64,000 nucleotides of DNA from positions 5,008,501 through 5,072,500 of the forward strand of contig NZ_CP026363.1 of NCBI RefSeq assembly GCF_004117055.1. Direction: 5' to 3'. Positions 52,361 through 60,313 of the stretch are shown piece by piece (the stretch's first letter is position 1; each line of letters begins with the position of its first letter). The notes beneath the pieces were generated by a model, which was not told where the DNA came from, did not search any database, and saw only the letters and a list, made by a program, of their open reading frames with translations. Made by a program: the position numbers and the translations under genes. Source of the stretch: Brevibacillus agri. Lineage in GTDB: Bacteria; Bacillota; Bacilli; Brevibacillales; Brevibacillaceae.

Positions 52361-52562
52361 ATAGAAGAAAAAGGGGAGCACACTGACGTGCACCCCTTTT
52401 TTGTTGCCCGACACTCCGGTCGCTATGCTCGTTTTACAGCCGCGCTCTGCCCGTCCGGATCGCATGGGCATAGTCCATGCGCCCGGCTTCCTCTGCGAGT
52501 TTGGCCGCTTTTTCATAATCATACGGAAGCAGGGAAGCAGGACGTACTCCACTTTCCAGGAG
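52361..52562. repeat. Left part of a split tandem copy of the metallophosphoesterase gene 3' end
   Basis: This 202-base stretch matches 54636-54828, the terminator and last 40 or so codons of the metallophosphoesterase gene, with few differences. It also has a small duplication (GCAGGGAA) near 52530. It carries no intact gene. The remainder of this copy is at 54590-54632, on the other side of a 2-kb insert. Confidence 0.88.
52369..52404. terminator. Terminator after the MFS gene
   Basis: AAGGGG-GCAC and GTGC-CCCCTT pair, with A and T runs outside. It originated as the duplicated terminator of the metallophosphoesterase gene and now also serves the MFS gene. Confidence 0.75.
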
Positions 52563-52786
52563 CACTCGCGGGCAAGGGAACTCGTATGGGAACTGTACAA
52601 AGCTGCTTGTTTTAGTTCAATACGATTTCGAGAACTCTCTTGAATAAAGGATTTTTTACATTATTTTGAAATAGAACGCAGGTCCTGTTCCCTGTTAATT
52701 CCAATTATGATATATTTTTTATGGATTTTGTTTCACAATAGAATTCACAAATAGAAACATGACAATTCCTAAATGGGGTGACGAAG

Positions 52787-53326
52787 ATGAACCTGTTAAA
52801 AAACTTTCTATTATTATTGTTGATCTTAGTGGGAATTAGCGGATGTGGGGGGGCCACTGACAATAAGGAAGAGAATAGTAGTGTCACTGAAAATCCAATT
52901 AGCAAGCAGGGAAGTGCAATGATTGGAGCAGACACTATTAAATTATATGAATTAAGCGGTAATCAAAATCTCAAAGACCAATTCAAATTTGCGTTTGACC
53001 CAACAGTTCCCCAAGAGATTAAATACTACAAAAACGGTGAGACAGTTACCATCGATTTTGGTGAAACAGTATATGATAACATAACTATTTTGGACATTCT
53101 CCTAAATTCTAAAGGTGAACAATTATATACGGATAAAGAAATCAAGAATGTTGCCTTTACCCGGATAGACAATAAATATCAATTCAAATTAGAGAAGCAC
53201 TTCGCTTCTGCTTTAAATTCGAACGATGAACCGTGTCAAACGGTTTATAGAGGTTTTCGAATCAATGCTTATAAAGATGATAAGGAATATCCATTTGGAT
53301 TTGTAATAAAAACAGATGCTTACTAA
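52787..53326 (+). CDS. AT-rich lipoprotein of unknown function
   Basis: A 179-residue protein. The signal peptide (MNLLKNFLLLLLILVGI) ends in lipobox SGC, so it is lipid-anchored outside the membrane. The rest is beta-rich (IKYYKNGETVTIDFGETVYD; NKYQFKLEKHFASALN; RINAYKDDKEYPFGFVIKT) and not recognised. ATG 52787 is near GGGGTGA; a GTG at 52778 is also possible. It is the first of two genes in the AT-rich insert. Confidence 0.7.
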   Translation: MNLLKNFLLLLLILVGISGCGGATDNKEENSSVTENPISKQGSAMIGADTIKLYELSGNQNLKDQFKFAFDPTVPQEIKYYKNGETVTIDFGETVYDNITILDILLNSKGEQLYTDKEIKNVAFTRIDNKYQFKLEKHFASALNSNDEPCQTVYRGFRINAYKDDKEYPFGFVIKTDAY

Positions 53327-53505
53327 TGCTTTCGAATTGAAACAAAGTTGCTCATTTGAACTAAGGAAACAGATAATCATTTTTGCTCATCAAAGAATCA
53401 AACCATATATGAAATCTAATGCGATGGGAGGTTAGATTTTAGAACAACTTTCAAGATTGACCATTTCTTTATTTTTTCCAAATCGTATGAAAAGGAAGGA
53501 AAGGT

Positions 53506-54495
53506 ATGAAATTATTTAAGAGAGCTTTGCCCGTGTTTTTATTAGCGATAAGCTTAGTCGCACCTGCTAGTGCAGAAAAAGTTGGCGGATATGAGTACCC
53601 CGTGAAACCCGGAACAACTGAGTGGAAAGCACTTGAAAGCAAAATGGAACGCCAAAAGGTAAGCCAAATACCTGAGGATGTTTTGGAACAATTGTCAACC
53701 GAAGAGCTTGTTGAAACTGTTTTAGACTATCCGTTCCTGATCGACATGTATGCATACGATTCTTTTGAACAAGGTTTTTCTGCTGTTTCATCCAATTTCA
53801 ACGGTCTAAAGGAACTGCTGAAAAGAGAAGATGCTGCTTCGAAGCTACTTGAGAAATACAAAGTGACAAAAGAATCGAAGGGAGTTAAGAAAGCATCTTC
53901 AGATGAAATGTTAGACTTGAAGAATCTTGAAATTATTTTAGAACAAAGTGAGATTAAAGAGAAGTTATCTCCAAACGAAGTAGAAGAAGTGGAAGAGCTT
54001 ACGGAAGAACCAAAACGGGCAGCGGCTGCTATATATGTAAAGACACCAAAGGGCACTAAGGTGGAAGTGTTGCAACTAGGGGAACGTTTATCTTCTGCGG
54101 AGATTAAAGCTCTGGATCGGGAGGTTGAAAGGGCATATCCTCGTACTACTCTCCTAAGATCAGCTACAACAAATTACAATTGTCATTCCTATGCTTGGTA
54201 CAGTACTTCTTCTAGCAACAAATATTGGATGAATGACCCTGGCGCCTATATGACAGATGGGAGTTATAAAAAAAGGAGTTCTGCTTCTGGAGATAGCAAA
54301 ATTTACTACGATGTAAGAGGTAATGAACACACTGGGATAGTTACGACAGTTTATTCTGGCCCACCTGCACCTGGAAAAGATCAAGCAAGTATGATTAAAG
54401 TTAAATCCAAATGGGGGCAATTAGGATTAGTAGAACATATGGCCGATGATTGCCCGTATTATACGAGTGACTCAGATTTAGAATTTTACAAGTAA
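53506..54495 (+). CDS. Secreted papain-like (NlpC/CHAP-type) putative cysteine peptidase
   Basis: A 329-residue protein. Signal peptide: MKLFKRALPVFLLAISLVAP ending ASA. Residues about 30-190 form a helical propeptide-like region (LLKREDAASKLLEKYKVTKE; acidic EVEEVEELTEE). The C-terminal 120 residues carry a cysteine in NYNCHSYAWYS and a histidine in GNEHTGIVTTV, with KSKWGQLGLVEHMADDCPYY. This is the Cys-His order of papain-like NlpC/CHAP folds. I infer cell-wall or amide hydrolysis outside the cell, with the target unknown. ATG follows AGGAAAGG. The second gene of the AT-rich insert. Confidence 0.7.
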   Translation: MKLFKRALPVFLLAISLVAPASAEKVGGYEYPVKPGTTEWKALESKMERQKVSQIPEDVLEQLSTEELVETVLDYPFLIDMYAYDSFEQGFSAVSSNFNGLKELLKREDAASKLLEKYKVTKESKGVKKASSDEMLDLKNLEIILEQSEIKEKLSPNEVEEVEELTEEPKRAAAAIYVKTPKGTKVEVLQLGERLSSAEIKALDREVERAYPRTTLLRSATTNYNCHSYAWYSTSSSNKYWMNDPGAYMTDGSYKKRSSASGDSKIYYDVRGNEHTGIVTTVYSGPPAPGKDQASMIKVKSKWGQLGLVEHMADDCPYYTSDSDLEFYK

Positions 54496-54589
54496 TTAAT
54501 CCAAATTTCGAAAGTATCTTGGAGAACTACTTTTAGGTGTGAAATCCAAGGTACTTTCTCTTTTTTTGGTAAAGGGAGAATTTCACCTT

Positions 54590-54632
54590 GTGGACGTCGC
54601 ATACTTGGCGTACGGCGTCAATGACTCCATGA
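54590..54632. repeat. Right part of the split tandem copy
   Basis: These 43 bases match 54841-54883, inside the metallophosphoesterase gene, with about 5 differences. Together with 52361-52562 they form one old copy of the gene's 3' end. The intact copy begins just 3 bases further at 54636. Confidence 0.85.
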
Positions 54633-54644
54633 CATATAGAAGAA

Positions 54645-54678
54645 AAAGGGGAGCACATCGACGTGCCCCCCTTTTTTG
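54645..54678 (-). terminator. Terminator of the metallophosphoesterase gene
   Basis: On the minus strand AAGGGGGGCAC and GTGCTCCCCTT form a stem with TTTCTTC beyond. It is about 30 bases past the stop codon at 54708. Confidence 0.8.
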
Positions 54679-54707
54679 TTGCCCGGCCCTCGGCCGCTAT
54701 GCTCGTT

Positions 54708-55466
54708 TTACAACCGCGCTCTGCCCGTCCGGATCGCATGGGCATAGTCCATGCGCCCGGCTTCCTCTGCGAGTTTGGCCGCTTTTTCATAATCATACGG
54801 AAGCAGGATGTGCTCCACTTTCCAGGAGTCTCCTTGGCGCGTGGCCGTCGCATACTTCGCGTGCGGGGTCAACGACTCCATGAAATGCGGATGGGGCTTC
54901 TCTTCAAAGTAAGCGGGCAGCCCGACACTCCCCGGATTGACGATCCATTTTCCATCCGGCAGCCACACCGATCTGTGCACGTGCGTATGTCCGCAAAAAA
55001 TGACGTTCTGCGGTACATTCGCCAGCTCAATCATCAGTTCGGTGACGCTTTTCGCGTCAGTCCCGTACGGAGCGACCCGCTCCATGAGATACTCATCGTC
55101 CGCAAAAGGCGTTCCATGGCAGAACAAAAGGTCCTCGTAAACCCACTGCTTGCGAAACGTGCGGAGCCAGTCGAGCACGTCTTCGCGCAGCAGCGGCTTC
55201 ACATGCTGAAAAGTGGGGGAAGCCAGCACCCCCTCTAGCAAATAGCGGTCGCAGTTGCCCATAATGTGGACGACATCCGTGCGCCGCATCAGCAGCTCCG
55301 CGGTTTGCACCGGGGCAATCGGGCCAAACAGCGCGTCTCCGAGGTTCACAATCGTCTGAATCCCCCGCGCGTCAATGTCCTGCAAAACCGCCTCGAGCGC
55401 GAAGACATTGCTATGTATGTCAGAAATGACGGCGATGGCATGGTTCTGGTTTTGATGCTGATTCAA
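54708..55466 (-). CDS. Calcineurin-like metallophosphoesterase (YfcE/MJ0936 type)
   Basis: A 252-residue cytoplasmic phosphodiesterase-type protein. The metal motifs are all present: AVISDIHSN, VNLGDALFG, MGNCD, a lone histidine in LFCHGTPFADD, and IFCGHTHVHRSVWL then VNPGSVGLP. It would hydrolyse phosphodiester or phosphoester bonds; the natural substrate is unknown. The last 60 or so codons are duplicated downstream, split by an AT-rich insert. Confidence 0.9.
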   Translation of the reverse strand: MNQHQNQNHAIAVISDIHSNVFALEAVLQDIDARGIQTIVNLGDALFGPIAPVQTAELLMRRTDVVHIMGNCDRYLLEGVLASPTFQHVKPLLREDVLDWLRTFRKQWVYEDLLFCHGTPFADDEYLMERVAPYGTDAKSVTELMIELANVPQNVIFCGHTHVHRSVWLPDGKWIVNPGSVGLPAYFEEKPHPHFMESLTPHAKYATATRQGDSWKVEHILLPYDYEKAAKLAEEAGRMDYAHAIRTGRARL

Positions 55467-55686
55467 AAAGGCTCGCTCCTTTCAGACAGTCTTGTCACAA
55501 ATGATACCGCCCCTCGCCTTTATGAGCCAGCCATTTTGTGCGAAGGGAGACTTCACTTTTGATTGTGTAAATAGTATGTCACTTTCGCTAGATGCGTTGA
55601 TTATATTCTGAATTTTAATTATATTTGTATAACATATTGTAACGGTTGTGTTTGTCCGATTATTTTTTCCACAGGAGGCCACCGTC

Positions 55687-56103
55687 ATGAACCATGTCAA
55701 AGCCGTTATCAAGCATTTCTCCGTTCCGTCCCTGCTCCAACTGATCCTCAACCTCGCCCTGATTATCCTGGCCGTCATCCTCGTCGTGCTGCTCGGCAAG
55801 GAGCTGATCCACTTCGGGAAAATGATGATCTCGAGCGATTCCTCGCTGAACGAATTTCTCGAAGCCATCATTGCCTTTTTTCTCTACTTCGAATTTATTG
55901 CCATGATCGTCAAGTACTTTCGCGAGAACTACCATTTTCCCCTGCGCTATTTTCTTTACATCGGCATAACGGCTATGGTTCGTCTGATTATCGTGGATCA
56001 CCACAGCCCGCTCAACACGCTGATTTACTCCGGCGTGATTCTGATTTTGATTATTAGCTATTACATCATTAACAAAACTCCGGTCGAACGGCCAGGGAAA
56101 TAA
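55687..56103 (+). CDS. psiE: PsiE-family phosphate-starvation membrane protein
   Basis: A 138-residue membrane protein with four predicted helices (LQLILNLALIILAVILVVLL; FLEAIIAFFLYFEFIAMIV; YFLYIGITAMVRLIIVD; LIYSGVILILIISYYI). The family motif RYFLYIGITAMVRLIIVDH is clear. PsiE genes respond to phosphate starvation in E. coli; their function is unknown. ATG 55687 is preceded by AGGAGG; the TTG-started longer frame at 55648 is not needed. No Pho box was looked for with certainty. Confidence 0.87.
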   Translation: MNHVKAVIKHFSVPSLLQLILNLALIILAVILVVLLGKELIHFGKMMISSDSSLNEFLEAIIAFFLYFEFIAMIVKYFRENYHFPLRYFLYIGITAMVRLIIVDHHSPLNTLIYSGVILILIISYYIINKTPVERPGK

Positions 56104-56112
56104 ATCAAGCGG

Positions 56113-56149
56113 AAAAAGGCTGGCAGCAACTTGAGCTGTCAGCCTTTTT
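56113..56149 (+). terminator. Terminator of psiE
   Basis: AAAAAGGCTG.CAG and CTGTCAGCCTTTTT form a long stem with a T-run. Confidence 0.85.
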
Positions 56150-56214
56150 CTATCGAAAACAAACCTCCCTAACAGGCTGGGAGGCTTCACTCTTATCAGT
56201 TGCGGTTTGTACGG

Positions 56215-57102
56215 CTAGTTCGCTTCGTTCGCAGTGGTCCCGACAGATGCTTCTTCTTTTTTGACCGTTTCGTACTGCATCGGGTCCCACTTGCCCGCAG
56301 GCCCTTCCACCTGCACGGCTGGCAGCTTTTCCAGATCCTTTTCAAACTGGGGCGCAAAGTAGCTCGTAAGCTTGACGGTTGCGACCATTTTCGTGTCTTC
56401 CGGAATGACAAACTCGTCTTTTTGGTTCGATTTGAAGTCGAGCTGATCGACACGCAAATAACGCGACATCTTTTGCATTTCGCTCACAAAGCGATAAATT
56501 TCCTTGTAATCGCCTTTGATCTTGAGGGAAATTTCCACGCTATGAAAAGGAATTGGCGGCAAGTATTTTTCAATCATTTCCGCCTTCACCTGGCGCTCTT
56601 CTTTCCCGGCAGCCGGCTTTGGTTGTCCGGCCGATGAACCCGCATTTTGCGCGGACTTGGCGATCTTCTGCGCTTTTTCATCAAGCTTTTGTACCTCTCC
56701 TTCGAGTGTTGCCTGCGCTTCTCCCCCCTCAGCTTGATCCATGTAGGTGAGCTGATTAGCCAATTCTTTTGCAGACAGTTTTTCCCGCTCGGAAAAGGAG
56801 GCTTCTTCAATCGAAATCTGGCTGACGGATTGCAGCCTCTCCAGGTCCTTGATAAGCTGATCCGCATACGGCCTAACCGGGATCGCTTCCAGGATTTTAT
56901 TGGAGATCACCATTGGGGTTGTCGGCTCCGTCGCCTGTGCGCTTTGCAACTGGTCAAAGGTTTGTTTCAATTTCTCAAGCTGCACCTGCAAGCTCGTCTT
57001 TTGGTCCGTAACAGGTACGATGTATAAATAGTAAGCTCCTGCCAAGGCAGCGAACAATAACGCAAAGATGAAGAGTGCAATCTGACGCGTCTTTTCTCCC
57101 AT
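56215..57102 (-). CDS. pilO: Type IV pilus alignment protein PilO
   Basis: A 295-residue inner-membrane protein: one N-terminal helix (IALFIFALLFAALAGAYYLY), a coiled coil (LQVQLEKLKQTFDQLQSA) and a C-terminal ferredoxin-like domain (FHSVEISLKIKGDYKEIYRF; YLRVDQLDFKS). PilO pairs with PilN to build the inner membrane alignment ring. The assignment rests on this layout and the pilM-pilN-pilO order. A low-complexity A/K/E/G linker sits near residues 150-170. It is the last gene of the pilus operon. Confidence 0.85.
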   Translation of the reverse strand: MGEKTRQIALFIFALLFAALAGAYYLYIVPVTDQKTSLQVQLEKLKQTFDQLQSAQATEPTTPMVISNKILEAIPVRPYADQLIKDLERLQSVSQISIEEASFSEREKLSAKELANQLTYMDQAEGGEAQATLEGEVQKLDEKAQKIAKSAQNAGSSAGQPKPAAGKEERQVKAEMIEKYLPPIPFHSVEISLKIKGDYKEIYRFVSEMQKMSRYLRVDQLDFKSNQKDEFVIPEDTKMVATVKLTSYFAPQFEKDLEKLPAVQVEGPAGKWDPMQYETVKKEEASVGTTANEAN

Positions 57103-57120
57103 GCAACGGTTCCCCTCCTC

Positions 57121-57780
57121 TTACTTCTTCACTTCGGCTTTTCCTGTTGCGGCAGCTTGCTCCTTGGCAACCAGCTCTTGCAAATCAACAGTAATCGCCT
57201 TTATTTTCAGGGAAGCAGTATAGCGAGGGAGCAGCTTTCCGCCAACGGTGCTCAAAATGGCCGACAGCGGTTTTCCCTGGTCATCTACAGGGCCTTGCCA
57301 TTTGATTTCTCTCGCCTTGATGCTGGTAACTTCCGCTTTCACGACGTAGGGAGAGGCTTGCAAATTGTGGAGGTACGCAGCAACATCTTCGTACTGCTCA
57401 AAGCTGCCTTCCAGTTCAATGCTGCCACTCAAGCTATACTTGATGCTGTCCAGGCGGCCATGCTCGGGCAAAGCGTGCGCTATCTCGTCCATGAGCAGGT
57501 TCGTCGGCAAAAACAACTGCTGCATCCGCTCGGAAAAAAGCACATACTGATCCAGCGAGTCGTCCGCTTGCACGGCTACCGCCTGTTTTTGCAGGGCAGC
57601 AATCGCCGTTTCCTTCATTTTGATTTCCTGTTTCAAGAGAGTGACCGACTCATTCGTTGAGCCATACGTGAGCCAGAGAAAGCTGGCAGCAGCTACCCAC
57701 GTCAAGCCGATTCCTGACAATACGATATGCGAGGCGGTAAATAACCGCTTCTTTCGCGGAAGCAGATTTATCGTAACCAA
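57121..57780 (-). CDS. pilN: Type IV pilus assembly protein PilN
   Basis: A 219-residue bitopic protein. The N-terminal NLLPRKKR motif (INLLP is the PilM-binding signature of PilN) precedes one membrane helix (VLSGIGLTWVAAASFLWL) and a coiled coil (LLKQEIKMKETAIAALQKQ). The C-terminal domain has GRLDSIKYSLSGSIELEGSF. It is between pilM and pilO. Confidence 0.9.
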   Translation of the reverse strand: MVTINLLPRKKRLFTASHIVLSGIGLTWVAAASFLWLTYGSTNESVTLLKQEIKMKETAIAALQKQAVAVQADDSLDQYVLFSERMQQLFLPTNLLMDEIAHALPEHGRLDSIKYSLSGSIELEGSFEQYEDVAAYLHNLQASPYVVKAEVTSIKAREIKWQGPVDDQGKPLSAILSTVGGKLLPRYTASLKIKAITVDLQELVAKEQAAATGKAEVKK

Positions 57781-57786
57781 TAGCCC

Positions 57787-58833
57787 TCAACCTCTCAAAG
57801 ATAATCCCAGCGCCACAGAGAAGGCTTGCAGCATTGCCTGGTTTGCCCCTACGTGCTCAATGTGCTCTAGCGGCAGCGGCGCGATCTTCAACTGAGGAAG
57901 TCGCTCGCGCAAAAACCTGACCATTTTATCCAGGTCGGGAAAGTCACCTGTGAGGTACATCGTGTCCAGCTTGACTATCCCGTTTTTCAAGGAGAACTGG
58001 TAAAAGTTAATTACCCGTTCCAGCTCTCGTGCCAACTCCTCCGCAAAGTTGGAAAAGGCGCTGCGGCGTTCAAGGAATTGCAGCAGCTCTTTGGTCGACG
58101 GCTCGTTCTCGTCTGCACTGTTCTTGTAATTTTCCAGGTCAAGTGGAATATTGCGCAAAAACTCCGGAATATCTCCTTCAAAAATGCCGACATTGATGGA
58201 GCGTACCCCGAGCTGCACCACGAGCATGTTCCGGCTCAGCTCCATCCCGCCACTGGTCAGAAGCCGATGCAACGCCAACGGCTCGATATCAACCGAAGTC
58301 GCCTCCAAACGGAGCACCTTCAAAAGCGACAAATACTGGTCAATCAGTTCACCCGGCGCCGCAATGACCAGATACTGCTCCTCCTCTCCCGAGCCGAGCT
58401 TTTCGGCGGAGAATTGGTTGGGAAGCGCCCACACATTGTTTTTCGGCAGCTTGTAATAGTCAAAATAAGGACGGGAAAACGGCAAGTGAACGGATGATTC
58501 CAGCTCGATCTCGATCAAGGGGCGAACTTCCTTATCCGGCACTCGCGGCAAAGCGATCTTCCTGATGACGACAAACGAGCTCGGTACGGCAAGGCACACC
58601 TTGTTCCCGCTCAATAGTAACTGATTTTTGGCTGCGGACAGTTGCTGCTCCAGCGCCTGCTGGTTCATAATCTTCCCGCCGACAAGCAAACCTCGCTCCA
58701 ACGGAATCATGCCCATCTGGTGGACCTGGACAGCTCCTGCGTTCTGCGACGTTTCGACGACGCGAATCCCGTCATCTTCTATCGTAATGCCAATTCTCTT
58801 TTTGGACGGGAGAAACGGCAGATGGACCCCCAT
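57787..58833 (-). CDS. pilM: Type IV pilus assembly ATPase-like protein PilM
   Basis: A 348-residue actin-like cytoplasmic protein. The N-terminal half has KKRIGITIEDDGIRVVETSQ, then VCLAVPSSFVVIRKIALP and the PilM signature EVRPLIEIELESSVHLPFSR. The C-terminal half has LVVQLGVRSINVGIFEGDIP and VNFYQFSLKNG. It binds the N-terminus of PilN. It is 6 bases upstream of pilN. Confidence 0.88.
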   Translation of the reverse strand: MGVHLPFLPSKKRIGITIEDDGIRVVETSQNAGAVQVHQMGMIPLERGLLVGGKIMNQQALEQQLSAAKNQLLLSGNKVCLAVPSSFVVIRKIALPRVPDKEVRPLIEIELESSVHLPFSRPYFDYYKLPKNNVWALPNQFSAEKLGSGEEEQYLVIAAPGELIDQYLSLLKVLRLEATSVDIEPLALHRLLTSGGMELSRNMLVVQLGVRSINVGIFEGDIPEFLRNIPLDLENYKNSADENEPSTKELLQFLERRSAFSNFAEELARELERVINFYQFSLKNGIVKLDTMYLTGDFPDLDKMVRFLRERLPQLKIAPLPLEHIEHVGANQAMLQAFSVALGLSLRG

Positions 58834-58938
58834 TCGACTCCACCCTTTCTATTGATGCTAGGAAATGCATTTCTTGTTTTCTACTAAATTAGACAAAGCT
58901 CGCCTCCACCCTGCCGTAAATAGTGGCAGACCGATGGC

Positions 58939-59700
58939 TTAATAAAAAGATAAATACCAGTCCACGATAGCCGAACCGTATAAATAGGCGGTGACGGCTC
59001 CCAGCGCAATAAACGGCCCAAACGGAATCATCGACTTGCGCGTCGCCCTGCGAATCGCCAGCAGAAACAGTCCATACAAGGCGCCAAAGGCCGAGGAGAG
59101 AAACACGGTCAAAAACAACAGCGTCGGCGACAGAAACATCCCGATCACAGCAAACAGCTTGGTATCGCCGCCCCCCATCCCGCCACGCGTGATGACTGCA
59201 AGCAGAAAAAAGAACAAAAACCCTGCCGCCATCCCGATCAAATGCGCTACATAGCTGGCATCGCCATAGGGCCAAAAAAAGCGCATGACGAGAAAAAGCA
59301 AAAAGAACAGCAGCAGCACTTTATTCGGGATCAGCCGATACGTCAAATCCGCCACCGTGATGATCGACAGCAGGGAGACAAACAACATCCCGAGCAACGT
59401 CTCCCAGGTCAGATCGTACCGCAAATAGACAAGGACAAAACCAAGCCCCGTCAAGCCCTCCATCACCGGATAGAGCGGAGAAATCGCCGTCTTGCAGCCC
59501 TTGCATCTTCCTTTTGCGAGAAGATAGGAAATAACCGGGATTAATTCTCCGGGCAATAACCGCCGCTTACAGGTCGGACAATGCGACGGCGGGTAAATGA
59601 TGGACTGTTTTTTTGGCACTCGCAGCCCAACTACGTTGTAGAAGGAGCCAAAGAGGAGGCCGAGGAGGAAGAAGCTTATGGAGAGTGGTAGTTGGAGCAT
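58939..59700 (-). CDS. pilD: Prepilin peptidase PilD/ComC
   Basis: A 253-residue membrane peptidase. The N-terminal zinc-type cysteine region (CPTCKRRLLPGELIPVISYL, then CKGCKTAISPLYP) and the aspartates of the GxGD-type active site (ITVADLTYRLIPN and GGGDTKLFAVIG) are visible. It cleaves prepilins before the hydrophobic stretch and methylates the new end. ATG 59700 follows AGAGGTGAAG; the longer frame at 59757 adds non-family residues. Confidence 0.92.
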   Translation of the reverse strand: MLQLPLSISFFLLGLLFGSFYNVVGLRVPKKQSIIYPPSHCPTCKRRLLPGELIPVISYLLAKGRCKGCKTAISPLYPVMEGLTGLGFVLVYLRYDLTWETLLGMLFVSLLSIITVADLTYRLIPNKVLLLFFLLFLVMRFFWPYGDASYVAHLIGMAAGFLFFFLLAVITRGGMGGGDTKLFAVIGMFLSPTLLFLTVFLSSAFGALYGLFLLAIRRATRKSMIPFGPFIALGAVTAYLYGSAIVDWYLSFY

Positions 59701-59771
59701 TTCTTCACCTCTAGGTTGGAAGTCGTGTCGGGCATGTGTTAGCGAGCAAGCTGCCAACTGCTTCTAAGCTG

Positions 59772-59807
59772 CAAAAAACTTCCTTCTCGATATTTGAGAA
59801 GGAAGTT
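59772..59807 (-). terminator. Terminator or attenuator after the pilin gene
   Basis: AACTTCCTTCTC and GAGAAGGAAGTT form a 12-bp perfect stem with a 7-base loop followed by TTTTGC on the minus strand. It sits 11 bases after the pilin stop codon within the operon, so it probably raises pilin mRNA relative to downstream genes. Confidence 0.75.
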
Positions 59808-59817
59808 GTCTAATGAA

Positions 59818-60291
59818 TTACTGTGCTCCGTCTTCAGTGCCATCTCCATCCAAATCCACTACTGCTCTCGTTAAGTCTTGTGACTCCTCATTGTTAATAA
59901 ATGGATGAGTACGCCCTGGAGCAGTCAAAGTCACGTGGTATGTCAGTGTATTATTTGTAGCATTTCGTGCTACCACCACATTGCTAGTATCTGCATAGTT
60001 TCCATTGTCACCCGGCACACGAATATCTTGAATGAGCCCCCAATCCCGAAGTTCAGCTAACGTGAATTTACGATCATCGTAAGTAGTCCCTAATTGATTG
60101 GTTGTTATCCTCATTTTTGTTGCATCAATTAACATTCTGGCGTTGGCCACATGAGCATCGCGGCGGGAATTTTCAATAATATTTCCGATAGCAGGCACTG
60201 CGATTGCAGCAATAATCCCAATAATCACAATCACGGCCAACAGCTCGATCAGTGTAAGGCCACGCTCATTTTTTAAAATCTTTTTCAACAT
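59818..60291 (-). CDS. Type IV pilin (major pilin candidate)
   Basis: A 157-residue prepilin. The class III leader MLKKILKNERG is cut after G, leaving LTLIE with glutamate at +5 and the helix LLAVIVIIGIIAAIAVPAIG. The globular part has NSRRDAHVANARMLIDATKM and ends with DGDGTEDGAQ. No cysteine pair is present in the head. ATG 60291 follows GGAGG. It is the only pilin gene seen here, so it is the likely major subunit; minor pilins may be beyond the window or absent. Confidence 0.88.
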   Translation of the reverse strand: MLKKILKNERGLTLIELLAVIVIIGIIAAIAVPAIGNIIENSRRDAHVANARMLIDATKMRITTNQLGTTYDDRKFTLAELRDWGLIQDIRVPGDNGNYADTSNVVVARNATNNTLTYHVTLTAPGRTHPFINNEESQDLTRAVVDLDGDGTEDGAQ

Positions 60292-60313
60292 ACAATATGT
60301 CCTCCCCCGACCA

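Noticed and set aside
50945-52600. 551-codon minus-strand frame opposite the MFS gene
   Set aside because: Shadow of a 14-helix MFS exporter gene.
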